From: Micromonospora mirobrigensis
GTDB lineage: Bacteria; Actinomycetota; Actinomycetes; Mycobacteriales; Micromonosporaceae
Direction: 5' to 3'
Assembly (NCBI RefSeq): GCF_900091555.1
Contig: NZ_FMCX01000006.1
Location: 93,116-157,115 of the forward strand
Length of the DNA stretch: 64,000 nucleotides
In this document: in pieces, positions 6,685 through 15,141 of the stretch
How positions within the stretch are numbered: position 1 is the stretch's first letter
Layout of the letters: every line of letters begins with the position of its first letter
Notes under the pieces: model-generated
What the model was told of the DNA's origin: nothing
The model's input: only the letters and a program-made list of their open reading frames with translations
The model's database searches: none
Position numbers and translations under genes: made by a program

Positions 6685-9600
6685 CCTGCCCGGTCTGCGG
6701 GACCGTCGCCGTGCCCGGCGCCCGGTTCTGCCACAACTGCGGGGCCGCGCTGCCGGCCGCCGCCAGCCTGCCCGCCGCCGAACGGCGGGTGGTCACCGTG
6801 CTCTTCGGCGACCTCTCCGACTTCACCTCCTGGTCGGAGGACCTCGACCCGGAACGGGTCGGCGCCGTCACCGACCGGGTGCTGGCCGCCCTGGCGGGTG
6901 CGGTCAAGACCTTCGGCGGGCACGTCGACAAGCTGACCGGCGACGGGATCATGGCCGTCTTCGGTGCGCCCGTCGCGCACGAGGACGACGCCGAACGGGC
7001 CGTCCGGGCGGCGCTGTCGATGCAGCGGGCGGTCCGCCGGGTGCTCGACGACGAGCGCGGCGGCGGCGCCCCGCTCGGCCTGCGGGTCGGGCTGAACACC
7101 GGCGACGTGATCGCCGGCATCCAGGCCGCCATCGAGTACACGGTCATCGGCGACACGGTCAACACCGCCGCCCGGCTCGCCGACGCCGCCGCCGTGGGCG
7201 CCGTCTACGCCGGGGCGCGGACCTCCGCCGCCACCCGGCACGTCGCCTCCTGGCGGGCGCTGCGCCCGCTGCGGCTCAAGGGCAAACGCGAGCCGGTCGA
7301 GGCGTACGAGCTGCTCGGCCTCCTGGACGCGCCGGGCACCCGCTCCGGGCTCGGCGACGAGGCGCCCTTCGTCGGCCGGGAGACCGAGATCGGCCGGGTC
7401 GCCGGTCGGCTCGCCGAGGTGATCGACCGGGGCGAGCCCCGGGTGCTGCTGATGACCGCCGAGGCCGGGATCGGCAAGTCCCGCTTCGCCGCCGAGGTGG
7501 AACGCCTCGCCGCCGGCTACGACGTCGGCGCCGGCAGGTACGCCGCGCACACCGGCGCCCGGGTGCTCTCCGTGCGCTGCGCCGCCTTCGGTGAGCGACG
7601 CCGGCTCGCCCCCCTCGCCGACCTGGTCCGGGCCGCCACCGGCCTGCCCAACGACCCGGCCACCGCGCTCACCCGACCCGCCGTCGAGGAACGGCTCCGC
7701 CGGCTGAGCCAGCGGCTGGGCCGGCTGCGCGGCGCACCCGTCCCGCTCGCCACCGACCAGCTGCTCGCCCTGCTCGGGTACGCCGAACTGCCCGCCGCGC
7801 ACGGCACCGCCACGGACAACGGCGAGTGGAGCGCCGCCGCCACCCCGCCCGCCGACGCCGAGGCCGTGCCGAACGCCGTCGCCGCGCTCCTGAGCGACCT
7901 GGCCACCGAGGCGCCCCTGGTGATCGTCGTGGACGACCTGCACGACGCCACCGCCGAGACCATCCGGGCGCTCGGCGTCACCCTGTCCCGACTCTCCGGA
8001 CCGGTGCTGGTGATGCTGCTGGGCCGGCCCGAGCTGGTGCGTACCGCCGGGGCGCTGACCCGGGTCGCCGACGCCGAGGTGCACGCCCTGCCGCCGCTGC
8101 GCGGCGCGGACGCCGCCCGGCTGCTCACCACCTACCTGGCCGGCGGGAAACTGCCCCAGGGCGACGCGGACCGGCTCCTCGCCACCGCCCAGGGAAACCC
8201 CTTCTACCTCGCCGAACTGGTCACCCTGCTGATGGAGCGCGGCGCGCTGACCGTCGGGCCCGGCCGGGGCGCCACCGGCGGATGGCGGCTCGCCCCCGGC
8301 TCCCTGGGCAGCCGACTGCTCTCCCGCGACCTGGCCGCCGTGCTCGCCGCCCGGATCGACGCGCTGCCGGCCGACGCCCGCTCGGTGCTCCGCGACGCCG
8401 CCGTGGTCGGCGACGCCGTGCCCAACGGCGCCCTGGAGGCGCTGCGTGAGCAGCGGAGCGGGCGGGACGGCCGGCCCGCGGCGGTGGCCGCCGTCGAGCT
8501 GGAACGCGCCGTCGAGGAGCTGCTGCAACGCCGGATGCTGCACCGCACCCGCAGCGGGTACGCCTTCGCCACCCCGCTGATGCGGGAGGCCGCGTACGCC
8601 GGGGTCAGCAAGGCCGAACTGGCCGAGCGGCACGCCGCGCTGGCCCGCTGGGCGGTCGGCCCCGGCGAGGCATCCGGTGGCGCCCCGGTTCCCGGCGCGG
8701 CGGGGCCGGGCGGCTTCACCGACGCCGCCCGGGACGACTTCGTCGCGGAGCACGTGGAGCGGGCCGCCGCGCTCGCCGACGCGGTCAAGCTGCGACCGGA
8801 CGCCTCCGCCCGTACCGTCGCCCCGCTGGGCGTGGCCGCGCTCGGCCGGGCCGCCCGCCGGTCGCTCCAGGCCGGCGAACCGGCCCTGGCCATCGAGTAC
8901 GCCGAACGCGCCGCCGAGCTGGCCCGCGACGGGGTGCCCCCGGCCGACCGGGTGGTGCACGCCCGCGCCCTGCTCCAGGTCGGTCGCCCCACCGACGCGC
9001 TCGCCTACGCCGAGAAGATCGCCGCCAACGCCGGCGACGAGGCGGCCACCCGGGTCAGCGCCCTGCTCCTCGCCGGCCAGGCCCACCAGGCGCTCGGCGA
9101 CCAGATCCGCGCCGTGACCTGCTGGCAGGAGGCGTTGCAGGTGGCCACCGACGGCGAGCTGCCCACCCTGCGGGCCTCCGCGATGCGCCGGCTCGGCATG
9201 GCCGACTTCGTCGCCGGCCGGCTCGGCCAGGCCAGCAGCCGGCTCGCCGCCTCCTACCAGGTCAGCCTCGCCGCCCAGGATCCGCGCGGGCAGGCCTGGT
9301 CGTTGCAGAACCTGGCCTGGGTGACCACCACCCGGGGCGACTTCGCCGGCACCGACGCCGTGCTCGGCCGGGCCGCCCGGCTCTTCGCCGAACTGAAGGA
9401 CCCGTACGGGCGGGCCTGGCTGCGCGGCACCACCGCCTTCGCCCGGCTGCTCGCCGGCCGGCTCCGCGAGGCGTGCCGGATGGCCGAGGTCTTCCTGCCC
9501 TTCGGCGAACGGGTCGGCGAGGCCTGGGCGGTGGGCACGCTGCGCGCCGTGAAGGCGTTCGCCACCGCCGAACTTGGTGAGCTGGGCGACGCCGACCGGG

Positions 9601-10301
9601 CGGCCCGCCGGGCGTACCGGGACTTCGCCGAGGTCTCCGACGACTGGGGGCGCGGCTTCGCCCTGGTCGTCCGCGGGGTGGTCGCGCGCGGGCTCGGCGA
9701 GCCGGAACACGCCGCGGACCTGCTCACCGACGCCCTGTCGTACGCGTCGCGCACCTCCCACCCGTTGCTCACCGGGATGGCCGGCACGCTGCGCGGCTTC
9801 GTGGCGCTGGACATGGGCGACTGCGAGACCGCCGAGCAGGCCGCCCGGGCCGTGCTGACCGCCGTCGAGCCGCACAACCCGCAGGCCCCCGCCCAGGTCG
9901 GCCCCCGGGTGCTGCTCGCCACCGCCCGACTGGCCGCCGGCGACCCGGCGACCGCCGTCGGTCTGCTCGCCCCGGTGGCCACCGCCGCCGCGAACACCCC
10001 GTCGCTGCTCTTCTCCCGCCGCCAGACCATGGCCCGGTACGCGTCCGCGTTGCTCGCCCACGGCCAGCACGAGCAGGCGCTGGACTGGGCGCGACGGGCC
10101 GTCGAGGCGCCGGCCGAGGACGTCCGCAGTCAGGTGATCGCGGCCGGCGTGCTGGCCGAGACGCTCGCCGCCGCCGGCCGGTCCGCGGAGGCGCTGGCCT
10201 GCGCCGAGGGGGCCGTCCGGCTGGCGTACGCCACCGAGCAGTCCAGCGAGCGGGCGGCCGCCGACGCGCTGCGCGCCCGCCTCGCCCCCGCCCCGGTCTG
10301 A
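6681..10301 (+). CDS. Class III adenylyl cyclase fused to a STAND-type ATPase and helical repeats
   Basis: A 1206-residue signalling protein starting at GTG 6681, in a GTGA overlap with the hydrolase. Residues 3-20 form a zinc ribbon (CPVC and CHNC). The cyclase domain (about 35-200) keeps every catalytic position: metal aspartates D44 and D88, adenine-selecting K84 and D158, and transition-state N161 and R165 (GDTVNTAAR). It should therefore make cAMP. An AAA-type ATPase follows, with Walker A EAGIGKS near 265 and Walker B VIVVDDLHD near 415. Then come several hundred residues of TPR-like helices. There is no membrane segment and no C-terminal DNA-binding domain. A Crp gene 15 kb away could respond to its product. 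The activating ligand is unknown. Confidence 0.9.
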   Translation: MTCPVCGTVAVPGARFCHNCGAALPAAASLPAAERRVVTVLFGDLSDFTSWSEDLDPERVGAVTDRVLAALAGAVKTFGGHVDKLTGDGIMAVFGAPVAHEDDAERAVRAALSMQRAVRRVLDDERGGGAPLGLRVGLNTGDVIAGIQAAIEYTVIGDTVNTAARLADAAAVGAVYAGARTSAATRHVASWRALRPLRLKGKREPVEAYELLGLLDAPGTRSGLGDEAPFVGRETEIGRVAGRLAEVIDRGEPRVLLMTAEAGIGKSRFAAEVERLAAGYDVGAGRYAAHTGARVLSVRCAAFGERRRLAPLADLVRAATGLPNDPATALTRPAVEERLRRLSQRLGRLRGAPVPLATDQLLALLGYAELPAAHGTATDNGEWSAAATPPADAEAVPNAVAALLSDLATEAPLVIVVDDLHDATAETIRALGVTLSRLSGPVLVMLLGRPELVRTAGALTRVADAEVHALPPLRGADAARLLTTYLAGGKLPQGDADRLLATAQGNPFYLAELVTLLMERGALTVGPGRGATGGWRLAPGSLGSRLLSRDLAAVLAARIDALPADARSVLRDAAVVGDAVPNGALEALREQRSGRDGRPAAVAAVELERAVEELLQRRMLHRTRSGYAFATPLMREAAYAGVSKAELAERHAALARWAVGPGEASGGAPVPGAAGPGGFTDAARDDFVAEHVERAAALADAVKLRPDASARTVAPLGVAALGRAARRSLQAGEPALAIEYAERAAELARDGVPPADRVVHARALLQVGRPTDALAYAEKIAANAGDEAATRVSALLLAGQAHQALGDQIRAVTCWQEALQVATDGELPTLRASAMRRLGMADFVAGRLGQASSRLAASYQVSLAAQDPRGQAWSLQNLAWVTTTRGDFAGTDAVLGRAARLFAELKDPYGRAWLRGTTAFARLLAGRLREACRMAEVFLPFGERVGEAWAVGTLRAVKAFATAELGELGDADRAARRAYRDFAEVSDDWGRGFALVVRGVVARGLGEPEHAADLLTDALSYASRTSHPLLTGMAGTLRGFVALDMGDCETAEQAARAVLTAVEPHNPQAPAQVGPRVLLATARLAAGDPATAVGLLAPVATAAANTPSLLFSRRQTMARYASALLAHGQHEQALDWARRAVEAPAEDVRSQVIAAGVLAETLAAAGRSAEALACAEGAVRLAYATEQSSERAAADALRARLAPAPV

Positions 10302-10437
10302 CCGCCCCGCGAGTCAGGGGCCGGAGGCGGGGGACAGGACTGGCGGTTTCGGGGATGTGGGTGTCGGGGGTGGCGGCTAGCGTGTCCCCTCGAGAGCGGC
10401 CGTCCACAGTGCGGGCCGGCTGGCGGGGGAGGAACGG

Positions 10438-10953
10438 ATGAGGCTGCCGCGGTCCGGCGCGGGTTGGACGATCGCGGTCTTCGGCGTGCTGGCGGTGCTG
10501 CTCGGCGCGTTCGGACTGGTCTGGCCGGAGGCGCAGCTGCGCCTGCTCGGCTTCCAGGTGCCGGCCGAGCGCGGGCCGGGCGACTACACGGGCACGTTCC
10601 TGATGGCGTCCTCGATGGCGTCGTTCAACATGGGGGTCTACTACCTCCTGGCCACGGCCACCGAGTGGCGGTCCTTCTTCCGGTTCACCGTCTTCTTCCG
10701 CCTGGTGACGTTCACCGTGTTCAGCATCGCGGTGCTGGCGGGGGTGGCCCCGGGCCGGTTCTTCGGGGTGGCGCTCTGGGAGGGGCTGGGCGCTGTGGCG
10801 ACCGCGGTCGGCCTGTGGTGGGACGCCCGCCGTCCGGCCGTCGGAGACCCGTCCGGCCCGACCACGAGCACGCCGCCCGTCGGGGTCGCCGGCGCACCGG
10901 ACCGGCCCGCCGGCGGCACGGGGTCGACCCCGGCGACCGACGCGGTCGGATGA
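10438..10953 (+). CDS. Four-helix integral membrane protein of unknown function
   Basis: 171 residues from ATG 10438 behind GGGGAGGAACGG. Four hydrophobic segments can be drawn (about 10-30, 52-72, 80-102, 104-124), linked by short loops, followed by a disordered tail rich in Pro, Gly and Thr (about 130-171). The segment AERGPGDYTGTFLMASSMASFN between the first two helices is the most distinctive part. I do not recognise the family. It lies just upstream of the Ser/Thr kinase in the same direction, but a 31-base gap and a possible separate kinase promoter leave co-transcription open. Confidence 0.7.
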   Translation: MRLPRSGAGWTIAVFGVLAVLLGAFGLVWPEAQLRLLGFQVPAERGPGDYTGTFLMASSMASFNMGVYYLLATATEWRSFFRFTVFFRLVTFTVFSIAVLAGVAPGRFFGVALWEGLGAVATAVGLWWDARRPAVGDPSGPTTSTPPVGVAGAPDRPAGGTGSTPATDAVG

Positions 10954-10984
10954 CCCGCCCCACCCATTGGGTATTTTCGAAGCT

Positions 10985-12610
10985 GTGACCGACACCCCGC
11001 CCGGCGCCCTCCGGTTGCCCATCGTGCCCGGTCTGACCGATCTGGAGGTCTTTGCCCGGGGCGGTTACGCGACGGTGTACCGGGCCACGCAAATCTCCGT
11101 CGGGCGTGAGGTGGCGGTCAAGGTCGAGAACCGCACGCTGGACAGCGAGCGGGACCAGGCCCGCTTCCTTCGTGAGGCGCGGGCCGCCGGCCGGATGTCG
11201 TCGCATCCGCACGTGGTGGACCTCTTCGACGTCGGGGTCACCGTGGACCAGCACCCCTACCTGATCATGGAGTTGTGCGACGGGTCGTACGCGGAGCGGA
11301 TGCGGACCTCGCCGTTGGACGCGGCGGAGGCCCGCGACCTCGGGGTGAAGATCGCCGACGCGCTCGCCCACTCGCACGCGGCCGGGGTGCTGCACCGCGA
11401 CGTCAAGCCGGCCAACATCCTCCACTCGCACTTCAACCCGGCGGTGCTGGCCGACTTCGGGCTGGCCGTGCTCGCCGAGGTGCGCGACGCCTCGGTGACC
11501 CTGGAGGTGCTGACCCCGGCGTACGCGCCGCCGGAGATGTTCAGCCACAGCCCACCGTCGCCGGCCGTCGACGTCTACGCGCTCTGCGCGACGCTCTACG
11601 CGGTGATGCACGGCCGCCCGCCGCGCTGGCAGTCCGAGCGCAACCCCAGCCTGGTGACCGTGCTGGAGATGTTCCACCAGCCGATCCCGGGCCTGCCGGG
11701 GGTGCCGGAGGAGCTGGTCGACGTGCTCCGGGCGGGCATGGCGAACGATCCGGAGGACCGTCCCTCCGCCGTCGAGCTGCGTGACCTGCTGGCCGCCCTG
11801 CCGCTCGCCGGCCCGGCCCACCCGATCAGCGGCGCGCCGATCAGCGGCGTCCCCACCTCCGGCGGTCCGACGTTCCGGCCACCGACCTCCGGCGGCCCCA
11901 CCCACGGTGCCCGGGCCCACGGCACCCCGGCCTCCGGCGCCACCCACGGCACCCGGACGTCCGGCTGGGCCGGGCCCCGGCCACCGGCCGAGGACGGGCA
12001 CCCCACCGTGCCGACGTCCGGCGCCGGTGACCAGGATCGGCCGCCGGGTGAGCAGCGGCATCGCCGGTGGCGGCGGCGCTGGTTCCTCGGCACCGTCGGG
12101 GTGCTCGCGCTGGCCGCCTCCGCCAGCGCCGGAGCCTGGGTGGCCAGCCCGGCGCCGCCGGTCACCGCCCCCACCCCGACGGCCCGCGGCGCGGTCACCC
12201 CGTCGGCCGGTGCCGGTGGGCTGCCCGGTTGCGGGCCGGCCGCGGTGAAGCTGCCCGCCGGCGCCAGCTGCGCACCGGGGCTGGAGTGCTTCGGGCCGGT
12301 CCGGGTGCGCGGCACCCAGGCCGAGGCGGCCCGGCTTCCCTGTGACGGCCGGCACACCTGGGAGACCTACGCCGAGGGCGAGTTGTCGGCCGCGCTGGTG
12401 GGCGCCGCGCACGCCACGATCAGCGCAGACCCGACGGTACGTCGGGTGTGCAGCCCGGCCACCTTCCGGCTGACCAGCGGGATCGGCTATCCGACCGGAT
12501 GGCGGCTGGAGGTGTTGCCGCCCAGCGGGACGGACACCGACCGCACCTACCGTTGCCTGGCCGGGCGGGGCGTCGACGCGCTGGAGTCGCCGACGCTCAC
12601 CGGTCGCTGA
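10985..12610 (+). CDS. Transmembrane Ser/Thr protein kinase with cysteine-containing extracellular domain
   Basis: 541-residue Hanks-type kinase. The glycine loop is GGYATVYRA, the ATP lysine K46 (VAVKVE), the catalytic loop HRDVKPANIL (D139) and the metal-binding DFGLA (D157), so it should be active. After the kinase domain (to about 270) come 90 residues of Ser/Thr-Gly-Pro repeats (TSGGPT-like), a membrane helix near 366-390, and an external domain of about 140 residues. This domain carries several cysteines (GLPGCGP, GASCAPGLEC, RLPCDG, RVCSP, YRCLAG), unlike PASTA-type kinases. GTG 10985 is preferred over TTG 10967. No Shine-Dalgarno site precedes it, but TATTTT lies 8 bases upstream, hinting at a leaderless mRNA. 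The 3' ends of this gene and the next overlap by 14 bases. Confidence 0.9.
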   Translation: MTDTPPGALRLPIVPGLTDLEVFARGGYATVYRATQISVGREVAVKVENRTLDSERDQARFLREARAAGRMSSHPHVVDLFDVGVTVDQHPYLIMELCDGSYAERMRTSPLDAAEARDLGVKIADALAHSHAAGVLHRDVKPANILHSHFNPAVLADFGLAVLAEVRDASVTLEVLTPAYAPPEMFSHSPPSPAVDVYALCATLYAVMHGRPPRWQSERNPSLVTVLEMFHQPIPGLPGVPEELVDVLRAGMANDPEDRPSAVELRDLLAALPLAGPAHPISGAPISGVPTSGGPTFRPPTSGGPTHGARAHGTPASGATHGTRTSGWAGPRPPAEDGHPTVPTSGAGDQDRPPGEQRHRRWRRRWFLGTVGVLALAASASAGAWVASPAPPVTAPTPTARGAVTPSAGAGGLPGCGPAAVKLPAGASCAPGLECFGPVRVRGTQAEAARLPCDGRHTWETYAEGELSAALVGAAHATISADPTVRRVCSPATFRLTSGIGYPTGWRLEVLPPSGTDTDRTYRCLAGRGVDALESPTLTGR

Positions 12611-12917
12611 GCCCGTCCAGCCGGCGGTGCCGCTCCCGCATGGCGCGGACGGCCTCCTCGTTGTCGAGGGTCTCCAGGGTGTCGGCGTCCACCCCGTACA
12701 GCCCGGTCCTCGGCTGACCGGCCGGGGTCGGCTCGACCGGGCCACGGTCGTCGCCGTGCCGGGCCGCCGTCACGGCCATGGCCGCGACCATGCCCAGCAG
12801 GACGCAGAGCATGGCCAGCGCCACCGCCAGGATGCCGCGCGGGCGGCCGGCGACGAGGGCCACCAGCAGCGCCGCCGCGCACAGGGCCGCGACGACCGCT
12901 CGCGTACGTGCCTTCAT
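12597..12917 (-). CDS. Small membrane protein of unknown function
   Basis: 106 residues from ATG 12917, chosen over GTG 12932 because GAGGCGA sits nine bases ahead of it. Two closely spaced hydrophobic helices (about residues 8-25 and 29-50) are followed by a polar cytoplasmic or external tail. That tail contains GLYGVDADTLETLDNEEAVRAM, an acidic amphipathic segment. It converges on the kinase gene with a 14-base overlap of coding ends. No family recognised. Confidence 0.65.
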   Translation of the reverse strand: MKARTRAVVAALCAAALLVALVAGRPRGILAVALAMLCVLLGMVAAMAVTAARHGDDRGPVEPTPAGQPRTGLYGVDADTLETLDNEEAVRAMRERHRRLDGLSDR

Positions 12918-13149
12918 CGGGATTCGCCTCACCGGTCCAGCATTGCCCGACAGCGCAACGTGTCAACCCGCGCATCGGTGCGAGGCCCCCGCCGGAACGT
13001 CCGGGCGGTCCCGGCGGATGTCCGACAACGATCAGCCGTACACCTGCCTCCACGGTGGAGCGACCGGTGTGCGGCGGGTGGCCACGGAGATGGCCAGGAC
13101 CGGCTACCCTCGGTGTCCCGCAGGCCGTGACCGTCAGCGAGGTAGCCCG

Positions 13150-14091
13150 ATGAACGACGTCGCCTCCCGGCACCGGCTCCGGTCGGTCGCCACCACCCTC
13201 GCGGTGGCCCTGACCCTGACGCTGGCCGCGGCGGCCGGCTGCGACAACCGGCGGGATCCGCCGTTGCCGTCGGTGCTGGACAAGCTCCGCGAGTCGCACG
13301 TCGACGGCCAGGCGAAGATCAGGATCGGGGTGGCGACCACCGAGCCGTTGATGGGTGAGCTGCGCAACGGGGTGCACGTCGGGTTCGACGTGGAGATCGC
13401 CCGCTACATCGCCTCCTATCTGGGGTTCGCCGGGGACCAGCGGATCGAGTGGGTGTCGCTGGCCACCGAGGACCGGATCCCGGCGTTGCAGGGCGGCGTG
13501 GTCGACCTGGTGGTCTCCAGCTTCTCGATGACCGAGGACCGGGAGAAGCTGGTGAGCTTCGCCGGACCGTACTTCGTCACCACCCAGGAGGTGATGGTGC
13601 CGGCGCGGCTCAAGGACCGGATCCGCACCATCGAGGACCTGCGCCGGCCGGAGTACCGGATCTGCACCAGCGGCGGCTCCACCACCGAGGCCGAGCTGGC
13701 GAAGCACGACGTCAAGGCGTACGTGGTCAAGGAGGTGGGGGACTGCGTGAAGGGCATCCGGGCCGGCCGGTACGACGCGGTCAGCTCGGACGAGACGATC
13801 CTCGCCGGCTTCCTCTCCCAGTACCCGAAGGACTTCGAGATCGTCGACATGCCGTTCGGCACCAGCGAGCTGCTCGGTATCGGCGTGCCGATCGGGGATC
13901 CGGCCCTGCGCGACCTGGTCGCGTTCGCCCTGCAGAAGAGCTACCTCCAGGGGCGCAACGGGATCAGCAGTCCCTGGCTGACCGCGTACAACCGGACCCT
14001 CGGGCCGTGGTTGAAGGCGGACAAGTCGCAGCCGCAGCCGCTGGACGTACCGAAGCTGGTGGACTTCGACGACAAGGCGCCGACGAGATGA
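13150..14091 (+). CDS. Amino-acid-type solute-binding lipoprotein (SBP family 3)
   Basis: 313-residue lipoprotein: basic start, hydrophobic h-region and lipobox LAAAAGC place it on the outer face of the membrane. The rest is a periplasmic-binding-protein type II fold. Landmarks are KIRIGVATTEPLMG, GFDVEIARYIA, EWVSLATEDRIPALQGGVVDLV, FAGPYFVTTQEVMV and RAGRYDAVSSDETILAGF, all typical of glutamine/glutamate-binding proteins. ATG 13150 follows a GAGGTAG-type site. The stop overlaps the next gene by ATGA. No ABC permease or ATPase is nearby; instead it is coupled to a polytopic membrane protein, which recalls the GlnH-GlnX sensing pair of other actinobacteria rather than a transporter. Confidence 0.88.
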   Translation: MNDVASRHRLRSVATTLAVALTLTLAAAAGCDNRRDPPLPSVLDKLRESHVDGQAKIRIGVATTEPLMGELRNGVHVGFDVEIARYIASYLGFAGDQRIEWVSLATEDRIPALQGGVVDLVVSSFSMTEDREKLVSFAGPYFVTTQEVMVPARLKDRIRTIEDLRRPEYRICTSGGSTTEAELAKHDVKAYVVKEVGDCVKGIRAGRYDAVSSDETILAGFLSQYPKDFEIVDMPFGTSELLGIGVPIGDPALRDLVAFALQKSYLQGRNGISSPWLTAYNRTLGPWLKADKSQPQPLDVPKLVDFDDKAPTR

Positions 14092-15119
14092 GCGCCGCCG
14101 TCACCGAGGAGGCCCGCCCGGCCGGCCCGGTGCCGGCGGTCCGGGACCCGGCGGAGCGCAAGGCCCGGGCGAGCCAGTCGTTCTGGACGGCGGTGGTCGG
14201 CGTGCCGGCCATCTTCTCGGTGCTGCGGCTCGGCGTGGAGGCGGGCGGGGAGCTCCAGACCACGCTGCTGCTGGTGGCGAACGTCGGCACGGTGAACCTG
14301 CTGGCCGGCTTCCTCACCACGGCGGCCCGGCTGCTCTCCACCGGGCTGGTGGCGACCTTCGCATTGGGTGCGGTGCTGCGGGTCAGCGTGGACCGGATGC
14401 CGCCGACCGTCCGCCGGCCGCTCTTCGCCCGGTGGGTGGACGTCACCCCGGCCTGGTTCGCGGTGGCCAGCTTCCTGCTCGCCCTGGTCACCTGGCAGCT
14501 GCTCTACCTGCCGCTGCTGGTCCCGGCGTTCGTGGCCGCCTTCCAGCTCACGCCGGCGCGGCTGCACGAGCAGCGGGTGCCCCGGGTCCTGCTGCTGGTC
14601 GGCCTCCTCGGCGGGTACGCGTGGCTGCTCGCGCCCACCCTGGCCGACGCCGTGGACCAGCGGGAGTGGCTGGCGCTGCTGCTGCTCTCCGCTCCGCCGC
14701 TGCTGGCCCTGGCGATCACCGGCCCGCTGCCGGGGGCGGTGGTCCGGCCGCTGGCCTCGGTCACGGAGGCGGCGGTGCTGGCCACCCTGGTCTGGGCGGC
14801 GCTGCCGGTGATCAGCACCCCGGTCCTGCCGTTGACCGTGACCACCGTCGAGTCGGCCCCCGGGGTCACCGAGGACATCCGCGGCCACGTGGTGACCACC
14901 GACGACGTGAGCATGGTGCTGCTCCAGGAGCGCGGCGGGGTGCGGTACGTGCCGACCGGTCAGGTACGCGCCCAGGTGCTCTGCCCGAGCGAGGAAGAGC
15001 TGCCCCGACACCGGCTGCGGATCCACGACTTCCACGTGGAGGACTCGCTGCTGGAGGGGCTGGGCCGGCGGGTACGCCCGGTGCACCGGATCGACGCGGC
15101 CTGCCGCGCGGTCCGTTGA
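14088..15119 (+). CDS. Polytopic membrane protein coupled to the solute-binding lipoprotein
   Basis: 343 residues, overlapping the lipoprotein gene by ATGA. A polar head of about 25 residues is followed by roughly seven hydrophobic segments up to about residue 250, then a soluble C-terminal domain of about 90 residues (from TTVESAPGV). That domain includes IRGHVVTTDDVSMVLLQ and ends with HDFHVEDSLLEGLGRRV. There are no transporter signature motifs. The tight coupling to a glutamine-type binding lipoprotein suggests they work together in sensing, by analogy to GlnH-GlnX; this is inference. No paralogue is seen in the window. Confidence 0.75.
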   Translation: MSAAVTEEARPAGPVPAVRDPAERKARASQSFWTAVVGVPAIFSVLRLGVEAGGELQTTLLLVANVGTVNLLAGFLTTAARLLSTGLVATFALGAVLRVSVDRMPPTVRRPLFARWVDVTPAWFAVASFLLALVTWQLLYLPLLVPAFVAAFQLTPARLHEQRVPRVLLLVGLLGGYAWLLAPTLADAVDQREWLALLLLSAPPLLALAITGPLPGAVVRPLASVTEAAVLATLVWAALPVISTPVLPLTVTTVESAPGVTEDIRGHVVTTDDVSMVLLQERGGVRYVPTGQVRAQVLCPSEEELPRHRLRIHDFHVEDSLLEGLGRRVRPVHRIDAACRAVR

Positions 15120-15141
15120 GACCCGGGCGGCAGGCACGCCG

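Noticed and set aside
6597..10070. 1157-codon open frame antisense to the adenylyl cyclase
   Set aside because: Low-complexity Gly/Arg/Gln-rich translation with no domain; the sense strand carries clear catalytic motifs.
10967..10984. TTG start six codons upstream of the kinase GTG
   Set aside because: The extra codons include a TATTTT promoter-like sequence; GTG 10985 gives the usual kinase N-terminus.
11800..11990. Gly/Ser/Thr/Pro repeat in the kinase as a DNA tandem repeat
   Set aside because: The repeats are irregular at DNA level and fit a flexible protein linker; treated as part of the kinase.
12597..12610. Overlap of convergent kinase and small membrane genes as a frameshift sign
   Set aside because: Both frames end normally, and short 3' overlaps are common here (also 47303-47315).
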